64,000 bases of DNA. Source: Ananas comosus. Lineage: Eukaryota; Streptophyta; Magnoliopsida; Poales; Bromeliaceae. Both the position numbers and the translations under genes were made by a program. Below are positions 24,200 to 35,866 of the stretch, piece by piece (within the stretch, counting starts at the first letter, position 1; the number at the start of each line of letters is the position of its first letter). Under the pieces are notes generated by a model. It saw only the letters and a list, made by a program, of their open reading frames with translations. It did no database searches and was not told where the DNA came from. The stretch covers positions 3,408,071-3,472,070 of the forward strand of contig NC_033627.1 of the NCBI RefSeq assembly GCF_001540865.1, in the 5' to 3' direction.

Positions 24200-24500
24200 A
24201 CAATGAAGTTACATCAAAACATGAAATATAATCTTCATTTTTCGACCTCCTTGCTTCCATTGAATGACCCAAAATCCTTCAGAGGGATAAAGATAAATCT
24301 ATCATATTCACTCTAGTACTCTATTAACTAATCAACATTCCCTCGACAATGCAGTTATATCAAAAAACATGAAATATGATCTTCACATTTTGACCTCCTT
24401 GCGCACGTTGAATGACCAAAAAATCCCAAAACGAAAGTGAATGAACCTCGGAGGGATAAAGATAAATCTTCCATATTCACTCTACTACTCTAATAACCAC
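24200..24500. repeat. Diverged roughly 150-bp tandem duplication 3' of the BEL1-like gene
   Basis: Segments 24201-24331 and 24349-24500 share AACATGAAATAT-ATCTTCA, GACCTCCTTGC, GAATGACC and GAGGGATAAAGATAAATCT in the same order, with indels. It lies just past the BEL1-like stop codon (24557) on the transcript's 3' side, so it may be in the 3' UTR. Confidence 0.7.
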
Positions 24501-24556
24501 TTGCCAATAAGATAACCATATTAAAGAATTCGTCAAGATGATGTGTTTAAATCCCT

Positions 24557-26683
24557 TTAATACTCGGAAATTTCCTCTTTGTACAACTCTTCTATCATTG
24601 GCTTCCACAGCCGCACGCGCGCATTAATAAACCAGTTTGAAATCTGCGAGAATAACAGTAGAATTCGCGTTATTAAACTTGTTCGATGACAAGCAAGTTA
24701 GAAAGTATTAATGTCTACGAAAAGGTTCGAAGAGGAATGTACTTGGCTTCTGGTTAAGCCTGTCTGCGAAGATAGCATGGACTTCTCGCTGTCATTAGGA
24801 TAACTGTTTCAGATGACGCAGAGTACATGTAAGATTTGTACAGGGGAAAAGTAGATAGATCCATTTGTAGGAAATAAATGGATTTCTGAATTCACAAAAA
24901 AAGGATCATTTTCTTCGTTTTTTGCAATTATAGCCCAGAGTTTGAACCAAAACGCTCCTCCGGTACATGAGCATGACGCATAGTTTCGATCATCATCTAC
25001 ATTGCATACTGTCAAAACTGCAAATGCTATTCAAAAATGTGTGTTGCTATGCTATTGTGAAGGGGCAATTTGATCTTGAAATGTCGAAAAAGTGGGCTAA
25101 AATTTGCAAAACTGAAGACAAGTCATTTGAAAAATGTAAGTGTAGATAATGAAAGGTTCAACTTACGGATGAAGGAAATGTTCGAAGAGCCAAGCTCGAA
25201 GAAGTGCAACTGAGTCTTCTGGGAGTCCTCTCAATGGTTTCCAATCTTGTCGGATTTGGATCGATCCCAGGGTTTGAAGAGTCTCCCTTTTCTCTCCGGT
25301 TGTTCGACACAAGGATCTGCCTTCAGAGAAGTTCTTATAGTTTCCAGTGTATTGTTCACCTTCAGACTCTCCCAAAGCATGCAACTGAGAGACTATCGCA
25401 TCTCTTAAATTCGCAAAGTGTCGAGACATCGCTTGAATTGTCAGGGCAGTGTAGGGAGCAGCAGCCCCATTGCCTGAAACAACTTCGAATGATGATACCA
25501 CTTGGTCTATTTGATGAAGATATTGCTCATACCGAGTCTCAAGCTGAAAAAAAAGGGGCGAAATATAGTCATTTACAGTCTTATTAAAGTTTGCATTTGC
25601 TATTCACCTGTCGATATATATGCAATCCCAAAACGCAGAAGCTCCAATTTAAAATTTCTGCTTCTAGAGCTATGGGAAGCAATTGAGCAGATTTTAGTTA
25701 ACTAGTCTTCTTCGGCGAGGGAAGCAACAATGCGAACAACAGTGAAAGTACGAGCTATTCAAACAAGAAATCACAAGGGCTTTAATTGTTCATTTCTTCG
25801 ATAAGATTTACAAGCAAGGAGCCTTTTTTTTTTTGTTTTGACATTAATCTGTGTACGAGACAACCTTTCTAAGAATGCGTAGATAGAAGAAGAAAGAATT
25901 TTGAGTTGATACCTCATTCAACAAAGCAATCAGCTTGGCTTGAATATTGTTCTTATCCTGAGACGACAATTGATTACCCGGCGGCATGTTCTCTTTGTGA
26001 GTATAAATCCTTTCTCCCAATTTAAGATACCTGTCATTGGCTTGAGCATCCATTCCATCTAACTCATTGTTCCGCGCCTCATTCCCCACATTTAGCTCCT
26101 CGTTCTCCACATTTAGCTCAATTGCGTCGCTTACACATACAACTTCATCGAGTAACTCTTGCGCGGGTTTTAAATATGGAGAACGCTGTAAAAAAGAGCT
26201 CAAAGAGGCAGTGTTACGCGGAGAACTAGTCCTTTTTTCCGCATTGAACACACAATAATGCTTCAAATGGTCAACACTTGCAGAATCAAATTCTCTCAAA
26301 TTCTCTCTATCTAATGAAGAATTGGAGCCCATAAAATTCGCTTGTGTTCGCTTGAAAGGCTTCATGGGATCGTAGAAGAGGCAAGAACCGAGAGTAAGCG
26401 ACAAACTATTACCGCAGCCTTGAACACAATCATTGTGACCATTCTCTTCCCCAGCTCGGCAATTCATCGAACACCTCGTTGCCGAGTGTCGCCTACGAAC
26501 TATATTCTCCTCCGAATCAGAATTTTGTTGCCCTCGGGAGTCTAAGTGAGGCGGCAAACTATTCAGCTGGATTTGAATTAGATTGATTTGATTCCTTCCG
26601 TCCCAGTGAAGAGCAGAGGCCAAATCGTCGTCGCGAATCGGGCCGTCGTGCATGTAATTTTCGGAAACCTCCTTTGTAACCAT
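24557..26683 (-). CDS. BEL1-like TALE homeodomain transcription factor
   Basis: A nuclear DNA-binding protein of the BELL class, which acts as a heterodimer with KNOX partners in meristem and organ development (family knowledge). Four coding exons, 26683-25913, 25543-25167, 24803-24743 and 24643-24557, give 431 aa with all splice phases matching. Visible domains: an LSLTLGS motif (about 94-100), a SKY-type box [15 protein letters not shown] (168-182), the BELL domain (about 247-310, [20 protein letters not shown]), and a TALE homeodomain (about 357-419) with the PYP insertion at 383-385 and the recognition helix [15 protein letters not shown]. The protein stops 12 residues after the homeodomain, so the C-terminal tail with a ZIBEL-type motif found in many BELL proteins is absent. 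The leader probably has introns (donor CCCAT|GTATGT near 27197) and a TATA box at about 27391-27400. Which BLH/ATH1 orthologue it is cannot be decided here. Confidence 0.95.
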
Positions 26684-26909
26684 ATTAACTTGTGCTCAAA
26701 TTAAATAGTTGCACTCTAAGCAATCACAGTAAACAAATACTGATAATGTCAGATTTAGTTTATGGCTGAGGACATCTTACTTGAATCACTACTACCCCTG
26801 CACCACTATGGTTAACCTGTAAATGACAGAGCAATAATTGGAAGCATAAATACTGATCCATTAGTAGTTATGAACTCCGTTAAATCATATGAAACAGAAC
26901 AACATTTTT

Positions 26910-27038
26910 AATATTTATATTCAACACTCTCCTACGTCAGGACTTGAATTAAATTGGAGAAAATTAAATAATACTAGGAGTCTGACGGGATTCGAACTCA
27001 GGAGGACTTCGTCCTGCCGCTCTGATACTTATATTCAA
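26910..27038 (-). mobile_element. TRIM-like retrotransposon remnant in the BEL1-like leader intron
   Basis: On the minus strand TTGAATATAA is followed at once by GTATCAGAGC, the usual primer-binding-site sequence of plant Ty1-copia and TRIM elements (complement of a tRNA-Met part). About 90 bp later a purine-rich GTAGGAGAG precedes TGTTGAATATAAATATT, which looks like the start of a second LTR. The internal domain is therefore under 100 bp, as in TRIMs. The rest of the LTRs is not evident. Confidence 0.45.
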
Positions 27039-27245
27039 AGGAAAAACTAGGAAGAACAAATGATAACATTGTAATAATTAAGTAATCTGACCAGGAACTG
27101 AGACTAATAAATTGAGATGTACATCAAGAGATAGAGAGAGGACTTGAAGATATAATTGTAAACACTGGGAATGTCCATAACATCATGAAAAGCTTACATA
27201 CATGGGTTTGTTGAGATGGAAGAGAAAGACTAGCTACTTGATGCC

Positions 27246-27275
27246 TCACTTTGCAACACCCAAAGACTCTTCCAT
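27246..27275 (-). CDS. Possible uORF in the BEL1-like 5' leader
   Basis: An ATG lies about 90 nt downstream of the likely transcription start, opening a 9-residue frame (MEESLGVAK, stop TGA) that closes before the presumed leader donor. If the leader is as inferred, it would precede the main start. No sequence homology is claimed. Confidence 0.35.
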   Translation of the reverse strand: MEESLGVAK

Positions 27276-27388
27276 TTTTTCCTCTCTCTTTTTTTTTTTT
27301 TCTCTCTCTCTTTTTCACTCTTAAACTCCTCTGAAGCTCTCAAGCAGCTCAAGAAGTGGAAGAAGAACAGGGAGAGACCTTCACAAAA

Positions 27389-27401
27389 GTATTATAAAAA
27401 G
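27389..27401 (-). promoter_or_regulatory. Putative TATA box of the BEL1-like gene
   Basis: The minus strand reads CTTTTTATAATAC, followed 30 bp later by a pyrimidine-rich stretch (GGTCTCTCCCTGTTCTTCTTCC) suited to a plant initiator and leader. A (CT)n/(GA)n tract lies further upstream at about 27573-27604. Confidence 0.4.
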
Positions 27402-27404
27402 CTT

Positions 27405-27567
27405 AGAATGTAGATAGGGTGGTCCCCTTCTGTAGAAAGAGAAAAAGCAATAGAGACAGAGACAGAGATAGCAAAATTTCAGTCCTAATTTATTGCCCTT
27501 CTGTCTTTTTGGACACTCTCAACTCTCACCCAACCATTGCTTTTTTTTAAAAAAAAAAACTTTTTTG

Positions 27568-27607
<40 letters not shown>

Positions 27608-28660
27608 CACTGCTTGGTAACTTTTGTTGGAAGTTGTGTGCTGAAAAGAGAAAAGTGAGAATAGCTCCAGATTATGAACACTATCTTCTTTCAAGAAAAA
27701 AGAGTTTTATGCCAACATACCCACACAAATATGTGACAGTGAAAGTTGGTAGATATTCTTGCATATCCTATACAAACCTTAATTTTTATAGTAGAAAGTG
27801 TATGCATGCAAACAAACAAACAAAAAAAAAAAAAACAAAAAATTGCAAACTGAGAAGGGCACTACTATGGTTGCAGTTTCTGCTGTCTGAGATCACATGA
27901 GAATGTCTTTCAGCCAAAAAGAGATGCTGAAAGGAGAGCTTGGAAGTGACCAAAAGGGCAGACTGTATGGGTAGATGTGTTTGTTAATGTGATGGGTGTC
28001 AGTGCAAAAAATCTTGACATGTGATTTTGATTTTTGATGTGACTCCTCCTCAGAAAAGGACAGAGTATATACTTTGATAGCCATTGCTGTGATTTTGTCT
28101 TTTTTAGGGCTTTTTAAAACTGGTTGTTTATCATCATCATTCTGATGATTTCTCATCACATACATTCATGCTGGCACCTATTTAATGATCTCTCACTCTG
28201 AAAATAGTAAAATGCCAATAAATACATGCCACAAATAGTTCACTTTTCAAAGAATTTTTTTATGTTAAAAAAAAGGCAACAATTAATTATGCACTTGACA
28301 GTAGATGGATGGTAAAGTTTTTACCACTGCAGAAAATAAAATTTATTTTTAAATTTTAAAAAATAAATCTTTAATTTAAAAATAAGTAATAAAATAATTT
28401 ATTTGCTCTCCTCATAGATAATTGTACAATTTGGAAGAACTTATAAATAAAGCACCGGTATATATATATATATATATTTCTTTCACAATATTATTTTTAT
28501 ATGTTATTAATATGTTGGAAGCGTCTGCGTGAGCTGATTAAAAGCCTCAATATCATTGATGTCAGCATATCAACAGCAATATACAACGTCAACATATATA
28601 GTTGGGAGTTTAAGCATTTGCCTCTCGGATAGAGCTTTTTGTTGTAGGATAGTTGTGGCA
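27405..28660. other. Upstream region of the BEL1-like gene, no gene seen
   Basis: Contains a (CT)16 microsatellite at 27573-27604, poly(A) runs and a (TA)n near 28459-28477. Open frames here are short and low-complexity. The 1.2 kb probably serves as promoter and intergenic DNA. Confidence 0.5.
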
Positions 28661-28680
28661 AACGATAATTCTGCATAAAC

Positions 28681-28830
28681 ACCGGCCGTCCCTAACGTAA
28701 GTGGCAAAGGGCTTGGTGGTTGATATCTGAGGTCCCAAGTTCGAATCCTAGTTGATTCAAATTTCCAGCTAAGTTTATTTCTAAATGAAATAAACGAAGC
28801 GGATAGCATACTACTTATCTTTCAAAAAAA
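28681..28830 (+). mobile_element. tRNA-derived SINE with 16-bp target duplication
   Basis: A complete 150-bp copy runs from ACCGGCCGTCCCTAACG, through GTGGCAAAGGGCTTGG and the box B GTTCGAATCC, to the tail ATAGCATACTACTTATC and a short poly(A). It is flanked by ATAATTCTGCATAAAC (28665-28680) and ATAATTCTGCGTAAAC (28831-28846), a 16-bp duplication with one mismatch. This establishes the family as a retroposed SINE. Confidence 0.9.
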
Positions 28831-28879
28831 ATAATTCTGCGTAAACTTCATTCAAATCGAACAGACGCTTTTGATGAAA

Positions 28880-29010
28880 ATAAGGCTCGACGGTTAGTAC
28901 CCAAGGTTGCAGGTTTGAATCCTTATTGATTCATATGTTCAGCTAGTATATTTCTAAAAATAATAAACGAAGCGGGTAGTATGCTACTTTTTTCTTAGAA
29001 AAATCAAAAA
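28880..29010 (+). mobile_element. tRNA-derived SINE, 5'-truncated copy
   Basis: Keeps the box-B region (GGTTTGAATCC), the GATTCATATGTTCAGCTAG block and the tail GCGGGTAGTATGCTAC. The head is replaced by GGCTCGACGGTTAGTACCC. Confidence 0.55.
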
Positions 29011-29994
29011 AACACGTTTGATGAAAATTAAAGATTGATGAAATCTTCCGTATTTTTATATTTTTATTTATTATATGGATATTTCTAATAGAAGTACAAG
29101 CATACTATAATTTAGAGATATAAAAAAGAACGAAGATACAGAGATTTTCATTTCATGTCAAAACAGATCCTAGGTATGAAAATGTAAAATTCTTTTTAAG
29201 GATTATTACTTTTTCTTTTGTTAATTTATGCTCTAGATTCGAAACTTTAAACACATTACTTTTTAAAAATTCTAAATTAAAGTAATTTGAAGTTTCTGAG
29301 TTTAACTTTAGCAAGCACATTAGGAGATGATCAATCCAATTGTTAATAGATGTTAGAAGAGAAAACGTTTATAGTGGGAGCAATTTTGTGCATAACATTT
29401 TAATTGTCTCTCAAGAGTTCTGTAGCACTTGATATATCTTTTTTTTTTCTTTTTTTTTCCTGCCTTTTAGCTTTTTTTTTCCTGCCTTTTAACTTTAGCA
29501 AGCACATTACTTTATGAATAAAGCAGATAGATTGCATTTTTCTCTCGAAAAATTTAAAAAAACTTAAACAAGCAACTCCTAAAGAACTCTAGCGATAAAA
29601 AATCATTATATTTTATTGAACTCCTCTGCTCAAAGGATCTGTTTGGATGCATGAATACCTTACTCAGTATATATTTATGATTTATTCAAAAAAATCTATA
29701 TAGTTGGACGGTGAGACAAAAAGGTTGATCAAACTTTAGTATTCAGTTTTCAAATCATTTTTTTAGAATATATAAGATATATCACGTCGTAGGAAAAATA
29801 TATTATCTTATCAAATTATGAATAGTAAAATATTTTAAGAAGTAAAAAAGTAAGCTTTCTATTTACAATAATATTAAAGAAAATTACCAAATAAGTTGTC
29901 TTTGCTTTCCTTATAAAGTAATTAGATAAATGTGAATGGGAATTGTTGTTTAATGTTTTTATAAAAAAGCAGAACGTTTTTCCTTTTTTTTTAT

Positions 29995-30345
29995 TTGGGA
30001 AAAGTTCAAAAACCCCCCTGTAGTTTCATCGTTTCTCACTTTACCCCCCTGCGGTTTAAAATGTATCAATTTGCCTCCCTGTGGTTTCGTTTTTATCTTT
30101 TCGATAGCTTTTTCGTTAATATTTTATTAAATTATATACAAAAATTTTATATACCCATCTAGATTTATCAAATATTCACTTTAGTACCCTTTAATTTTAA
30201 CTTTATAACTGATTTAAGAAAAAAAATAATGAAATTGATAAAAAAAAAGAGAAAAAGGAAACCACAGGGGGACAAATTAATACACTTTAAACCACAGGGG
30301 GGCCAAGTGAGAAACTACGAAACCACAGGGGGTTTTTTGAAGGTT
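29995..30345. mobile_element. Foldback MITE, TGGTTTAAAGTG family, copy 2
   Basis: The left arm GGGAAAAGTTCAAAAACCCC ... GCGGTTTAAAATGTATCAAT is mirrored by ACACTTTAAACCACAGGGGG ... GGGGTTTTTTGAAGG. The centre is AT-rich. Target duplication not resolvable in the poly(T) flanks. Confidence 0.65.
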
Positions 30346-30349
30346 TCTT

Positions 30350-31090
30350 TTTTTTTTCTTTTACAGGGGAGAAAAAGAAAAAGAAACGTGGTGGTTGAGA
30401 TGAAAAGGATTAGAGAGCCAATAAAACAGAGTCAACTGAGCGCAATGACACAGTATTCCACCTCTACTTGTGCATGTTTTATTTAACTAAAATGCTGTTG
30501 ACCTCATAAAATGCTAAAAATGTGTCACCACATGAAAATAGTGGTGCTTATTTTCTTTTCGCCAATTTTGGATTTTTTTTTTTTTATAATGTGATGCTTA
30601 ACTGAAGAAAAAAGGCCCTGTTAATAATAAGTGATTGGTACGTAATGAAATTTATTTTTCGTAATTAATATTTTACATTCAGAAAAAAAATAAAAATGTA
30701 AATGCATCTTTGATCTGGGTGAAGTTCCTGAATGGATATCGTTTGAATTTTGAACGAGTGATTTGTATACAGCTACCTTTCTGAGTATTGGAATTATATT
30801 TATTCACATGTAAAATATACAAATATGGTAGTCTCTTATTAGGGGTGGGTATATGTTTTGCGTTTTAATTATTGTAATTTGCAGCAAATATGGCAGTTCA
30901 CAACTTCATTTTATTATAAACAATAAAACTTATTGAATCCAGCTAAATTTAGCTCATAAATAATGATCTGATTTAATAAATCTCTTTATCCATAGTAAAT
31001 ATATGATCCTGGTATCTTCGCAATCAGGTATTATTGGAGTGAAAATAATAGCTAGTGTATGAGGTGCATGTGCTCTCGTCTATTTGACAC
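30350..31090. other. Gene-free intergenic stretch
   Basis: AT-rich, without recognisable gene, RNA or clear repeat beyond short homopolymers. Confidence 0.5.
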
Positions 31091-31094
31091 TTAT

Positions 31095-31215
31095 CTCAGT
31101 AGAGTATTCGCTTTGTTTAATTTTTAAAATAAACTCAGCTAAAAATATGAAATAATTTAGTTTTGAGCTTAAGATCCCGAATAACAATCACTGAGCCTTA
31201 ACCAATTACGCCAGA
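31095..31215 (-). mobile_element. tRNA-derived SINE fragment (antisense)
   Basis: The minus strand contains GGTTAAGGCTCAGTGATTG, a decayed box-B area, the CAGCTAAGTTTATTT-like block (as CTGAGTTTATTTTAAAA) and AAGCGAATACTCTACT as the tail. A strongly diverged copy. Confidence 0.45.
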
Positions 31216-31219
31216 TACG

Positions 31220-32050
31220 AACAGCATCTCCGTGTTTTCTTTTCGTTACCAAATGATCTTGTCAAGGGACCGACGACCTTTGCGCACACGAAACACCTTT
31301 CGCTGTTGAGAAATTGCGCGGAAGCTCTTCGCGCTCCGAAAGAGGCACTGCAACAACTGCTTGATACCTAGCCCCAGAATTTGGGGTCACTGTAATTGCT
31401 GGACCACAAAAGGAACTTTGAGACGCGTACATGATAGTTACCTATCGACGCAATCGTTTGGCTTGGATTCTGAAACAATTTTTCTTTTTATTATTATTTT
31501 TTATCTGGACAATGACAAGTAAGATATTTATATTAATAAAAAATATTTCGGTATTCGATTCGATTTTAATTAATATCGGTGCGACTTAATATATGTAATT
31601 TTTAAAATTTTTTTTTGAATACTTCAACCAGAAATTTTGTTTGGCTTTATTTTAAGTAGCACAAGACTTTTACAGAATATTTGCAAAAGATTTTTTTTTT
31701 AAGACTCAAAATAACTGCACTTAAAGATAGGATATATTTTCGTTGACATAGATACTTCTATACTTAATTAAAATAATTCGTATCTCTAATATAGCCTTGT
31801 GGGTTTGGCACCTTTAATTCCGCTGCGACACGCATACAAAAATAAAAATAAAAATAAAAATAAAATAATCTGTATTGCATGTTTCTTTCTATTTAAGACA
31901 CCACGAAGTTCGCGCTTTAATTTATTCCTTTCTGCGTAAGGCATCGTTTGGTTCAGAAATAAATTTTTTTTAGTTATTCTTGGAATAGATACAACTTGGG
32001 AAATAAGTAGAGATAAGATCAATTTTACATTTAGATGATAATTAAGTTAT
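31220..32050. other. Gene-free intergenic stretch
   Basis: No gene recognised. An (AAAAT)n tract lies at about 31840-31866. Confidence 0.5.
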
Positions 32051-32054
32051 TTTT

Positions 32055-32425
32055 GAAAATAAAAAAAACTTCAAATACCACATCTGTGGTTTCACACTTT
32101 CTCACTTTTGTACCATGTGGTTTAAAGTGTATCAATTTAGTTTCATGTGGTTTTATTTTTATCTTTTTATTATCGATTTTACTAATTTTTTTCGTTGAAT
32201 CACTGACAAAGTTAAAACTAAAGGATACTAAAATGAATATTCGATAAACCTAGGTGGGTTATCTGAAGTTTTTTGCATATAATTTAACGAAATATTAACA
32301 AAAAAGCTGATGAAAAGATAAAAATAAAACTACATGACACTAACTTGATACATTTTAAATCACATGGTACTAAAGTGAGAAAGTGGAAAACCACTGGGAT
32401 GGTATTTAAAGTTTACCCTAAAAAA
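32055..32425. mobile_element. Foldback MITE, TGGTTTAAAGTG family, copy 3
   Basis: The left arm (ACTTCAAATACCACATCTGTGG ... GTGGTTTAAAGTGTATCAAT) and right arm (GATACATTTTAAATCACATGG ... GGTATTTAAAGTTTACCC) are inverted repeats around an AT-rich centre. Confidence 0.65.
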
Positions 32426-32429
32426 AATA

Positions 32430-33000
32430 ATGTTTAAATAGTTAGATAGGAACAATAAGAATAAGAGCAATTATAATTTTAAAATAATGATATTTTATAT
32501 AATTAATTAATAACAAAATATTAATTAAATAATAATTTAATAAATTGATTAATTAATTAATCATGTCTACTATTAGATAATCATAAATAGGACATTAATT
32601 AATCATTAATTAATTAACCATGAGTACTATTAATTAATAAAATAACTAACTGTAAATAATTTGATAAATTAACAAATTAAGTTAATAAATTAATAGATTA
32701 GTAAATTAATTAGTTAATTATTTAATTAGTTATATTGGTCAAAATATTACTTAATTAGTTAAGCAATGTAAATATTAGTTATTGCATAAATACAATAAAT
32801 AATTATTTTTTAATTAGCTAATTAATTATGAATAATAAATTAATGACTCAAATAGTTTATTAAATAATTGTTATAGTAATAAATCAAGTGGTTAATTATT
32901 TATCTAGTTAATTAGTTAATAAAATAATATATAATATATTAATTAATAATATTTTATTATTAATTTAGTAGAGTTATAAAAGGAAGGAATGGTTGTTCCA
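32430..33000. repeat. AT-rich TTAATTAA low-complexity tract
   Basis: Over 500 bp composed largely of TTAATTAAT/TAATTAGTTAA variants. No coding signal. Confidence 0.7.
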
Positions 33001-33401
33001 ATGGGACAACAATTCCACCCGAAAGTACTTTTTTCCGAAGTTCTTTCATAAATGAAAGATCTCAATTACTCGTGATTTAATAATAAAAAAAATTAATTTC
33101 ACAATTGATTTCAAAATTCTAATTTTTTTTTTACTGTTAGGTCTATAACATTTATATTTTGATTTAGTACAATTACAACCATCTAAATTTTTGTTAATCT
33201 CGATGAAATGGTCCACATCATCTCCACTAAAATTCCGATCACTCATATAGGCCAGGATCATGGTCCGATAACTTTTAGTCGAATTTGACATTGATTTTTG
33301 TCGAGATAGTCATAGGTGCAGAGGATGACGACAAAGATAGTAAAATTAGACTTGACGCGATGTGTGTGTGCATTTGACAAAGAAGGTTAGGAACCAAAGA
33401 T

Positions 33402-33434
<33 letters not shown>

Positions 33435-33624
33435 TTAGAGACCAATAGTACAATTAATTTTAAAAGTTACGAATTTGATTGCAAAAAATAAAAAGTTACA
33501 GTGATGAACGCTATAGAGATTGCAATTAGCCTAAAAAAATTTGAGCAATACTATATGTACACCTAAAAACTAATTGTAGTATTTACACCCTATATTTTGG
33601 ACGGCTAGAAATCATTCACAAGTC

Positions 33625-33659
<35 letters not shown>

Positions 33660-34110
33660 CTAAAAATCTAATAGGGATAATATATAAAATATTTTTCAAA
33701 ACTTCAAAAATATATCTAATATGATTGGCCAAAATACCCTGATTGATTTTTAAAAATTCTTTCAAATATCTGCAATCTCCTAGAATTTATTAATAAAAAT
33801 TAAAATTTAGAAAAATAATTTGATAATTTAAAATAATTTAATAATTTTAAGTAGTAGTCAGAGATAAAAAAAAATAAAAGTTTTTTTTTTAAGATATACA
33901 CCAATGTAGGAAAAAGTCTAGAACCAATCAAATTATTTTTTTTAAATTCATCCATCCCATTATAATTATTAAAAAAGTATTTTTTGTATATTTAGCCAAA
34001 TAGAGAAATGTGATTAATTGATTATTGATGATATAATATAGGTGTTACATAGTAGGCTTTCTCTCAACATAGGGGCGCAGAGGTTGAGATAGCAGTTTTT
34101 TTAAAAGAAG
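33000..34110. other. Gene-free stretch with simple repeats
   Basis: Contains a roughly 30-bp poly(A) (33403-33432) and an (ATT)n tract (33626-33658). No gene recognised. Confidence 0.5.
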
Positions 34111-34113
34111 GGC

Positions 34114-34535
34114 CAATTGTATACATCGTTCTATAAACATATAGAATAACAAATATATTTCTAAAAAGTTCAACTTTGTATTTTTATTTTTGCAAAAGTT
34201 CAGTGATATTCATATTTGTTCCTTTTGATTTATTACCGTTAAAGCACTATTTATTTTTTAATAGCAGATAAATAAACTGACATTTTTGTTCTTATAAATA
34301 TATCGCTCCAAAAGTCTCAAGAGTTAGAATTATACAGAAATATCCTTTCAAAAAAAATATTTTATCTAATCACGATTAAGTATTTTACTCACGTTTAATT
34401 ATATTTTTCTAATGAATTCTAATAGCATGGGAATATCTAAAAATATTAAAATTTTTGTAAAAATAAAAATTAAAAATTAAATTTTATAAAAAGATATTTA
34501 ATATTCCGTATGTTCATAGGAGATGCTGTACGCAA
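34114..34535. mobile_element. Inverted-repeat MITE, AATTGTATACA family, copy 1
   Basis: The left end CCAATTGTATACATCGTTCT is mirrored at the right end (minus strand GAATTAATTGCGTACAGCATC), with inner blocks (AACATATAGAATAACAAATA) also inverted. A related element lies at about 38336-38805. No convincing target duplication. Confidence 0.5.
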
Positions 34536-34539
34536 TTAA

Positions 34540-35300
34540 TTCGTTAAAAAATCACGCGTGTTAGAACTTAGAAGTAGAACCACCACCGCTAATAATGAAA
34601 CAGTCCTACCCAATCCAAACACGCCACGTGTTAAGTTGTAACGTCTGAAATCAAATGAAATAAAGTATCAAAAAATATCTTTACTATGGTGGTTCAATGT
34701 ATTCCACCGCATGTTGAGCATATGCGGTCAAAAAGAAGAATAAATTCCACATTCACGAATCACGAGAGCGCGCGCGCAGACTGTTTCCTTTTCTTTAATT
34801 GGCAGGCGTTCGGCGGGCTTGAAAGTTGGAACAAGTCCAGCCAGCCCACGCACTTTTTCGTCCCTCCCCGGCCTTCCTGGAATGTGGAATCTCTCTCCTC
34901 TCCTCTCCTTATTAATTAATTAATTAATTAATTAATTAAATTTTTAATGCGTACCGGCCTGCACTATCACATTCGTTTCACTTTCCTGATCAACCACGTT
35001 TTTCGGAAAACCTAAAAATTGAGAAGGTTAAAAAATATGAAGCTTTTTTTTTTTTCCTTTTTTTTTTTAATTTCCAAGTTATCAAACATGCAATCTCATC
35101 AAAGTCCACAGAGAACGAGTAAATAACACTTTGCTGCTCATAAAATTCCTGTAAATTTTTTTAAAAAAACTGAACAAATAATAAAGAAAAAATAATAGTA
35201 ATAATCTCTCCTCCCTTCATAGGATGTAAACAACGCATTCGAACCACCACAAATTCACATGTATATATTTTTTCCTTTTCTTTTTTTATTATTTTTTTTT
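34540..35300. other. Intergenic stretch 3' of the small conserved gene
   Basis: Includes a (CTCTC)n/(TTAA)n tract at 34890-34938 and poly(T) runs. No gene recognised. Confidence 0.5.
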
Positions 35301-35309
35301 TGGTAGTAC

Positions 35310-35609
35310 TCAAACAACGGTGTAAAGAATAATCTGGGCGGTGTCGAAGGGCTTCTTGACCCTCAAGCGAGCTCCGGCCGACGACATCGACGACGCCGCG
35401 GCGCGCCACGTCGTCGCCGGCGCTGACATGGCAGCATCTGGGCCTTCCGCGCCGGCGCCGGCGGTGATCTTACCGGGGTGGTCGTCGTCGTCGTCGTTGG
35501 TGGGCGTGGAGGGGGGCTTGTAGTACATCCGCGCCGTTTGGGGGCAGTGGGAGTGGAACCGCGCCGCTATTCTCACCCCCATGTCCAAGAGCTCCGCGTA
35601 CCTCCCCAT
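35310..35609 (-). CDS. Small conserved plant protein of unknown function (copy A)
   Basis: A single-exon 99-aa protein, strongly GC-rich. The N-terminus ([20 protein letters not shown], then HCP and YYKPP by residue 33) is shared with the gene at 40300-40563: 28 of 33 positions match, which marks it as under selection. After it come an aspartate run (DDDDD), an Ala-rich linker and a tail ending in IILYTVV. The length and the tyrosine/histidine-rich N-terminal block suit a small plant-specific family I cannot name. No signal peptide or membrane segment. A TATA box lies at 35762-35772. ATG 35609 starts the conserved block. Confidence 0.8.
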   Translation of the reverse strand: MGRYAELLDMGVRIAARFHSHCPQTARMYYKPPSTPTNDDDDDHPGKITAGAGAEGPDAAMSAPATTWRAAASSMSSAGARLRVKKPFDTAQIILYTVV

Positions 35610-35761
35610 CGTCCCCTCCTCCTCCTCCTCCTCCTCCTTAGGTGCGAGCTCGACGGAGAGGGAGTAGAAACACGGAAAAGGGGGAGGGAGAATAGCAGCT
35701 AAATCAGAAGACGTCCCAAACAGGGGCCATAGAAGAGGAGGAGAAGAGGAGAGAACGGCGT

Positions 35762-35772
35762 CTATTTATAGT
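35762..35772 (-). promoter_or_regulatory. TATA box of small conserved gene A
   Basis: The minus strand reads CTATAAATAGA, about 155 bp upstream of the start codon at 35609, followed by a CT-rich leader. Confidence 0.65.
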
Positions 35773-35866
35773 GGTGGGGGGTTGGAGACCGCGTTTGGAC
35801 TCGCGCCGCGTCAAAGAGGTGAGCTTACCGCCTTTTATTAGGTTTTTTCTTTTTCGTTTTTTTTTG

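Noticed and set aside
26976..27030. tRNA gene suggested by GGGATTCGAACTC
   Set aside because: Only a box-B-like string. No cloverleaf or A box fits, and the neighbourhood reads better as a retrotransposon remnant.
27493..27900. 135-aa frame with SLSLSL run
   Set aside because: Encoded by the (CT)n microsatellite upstream of the BEL1-like gene. No domain.
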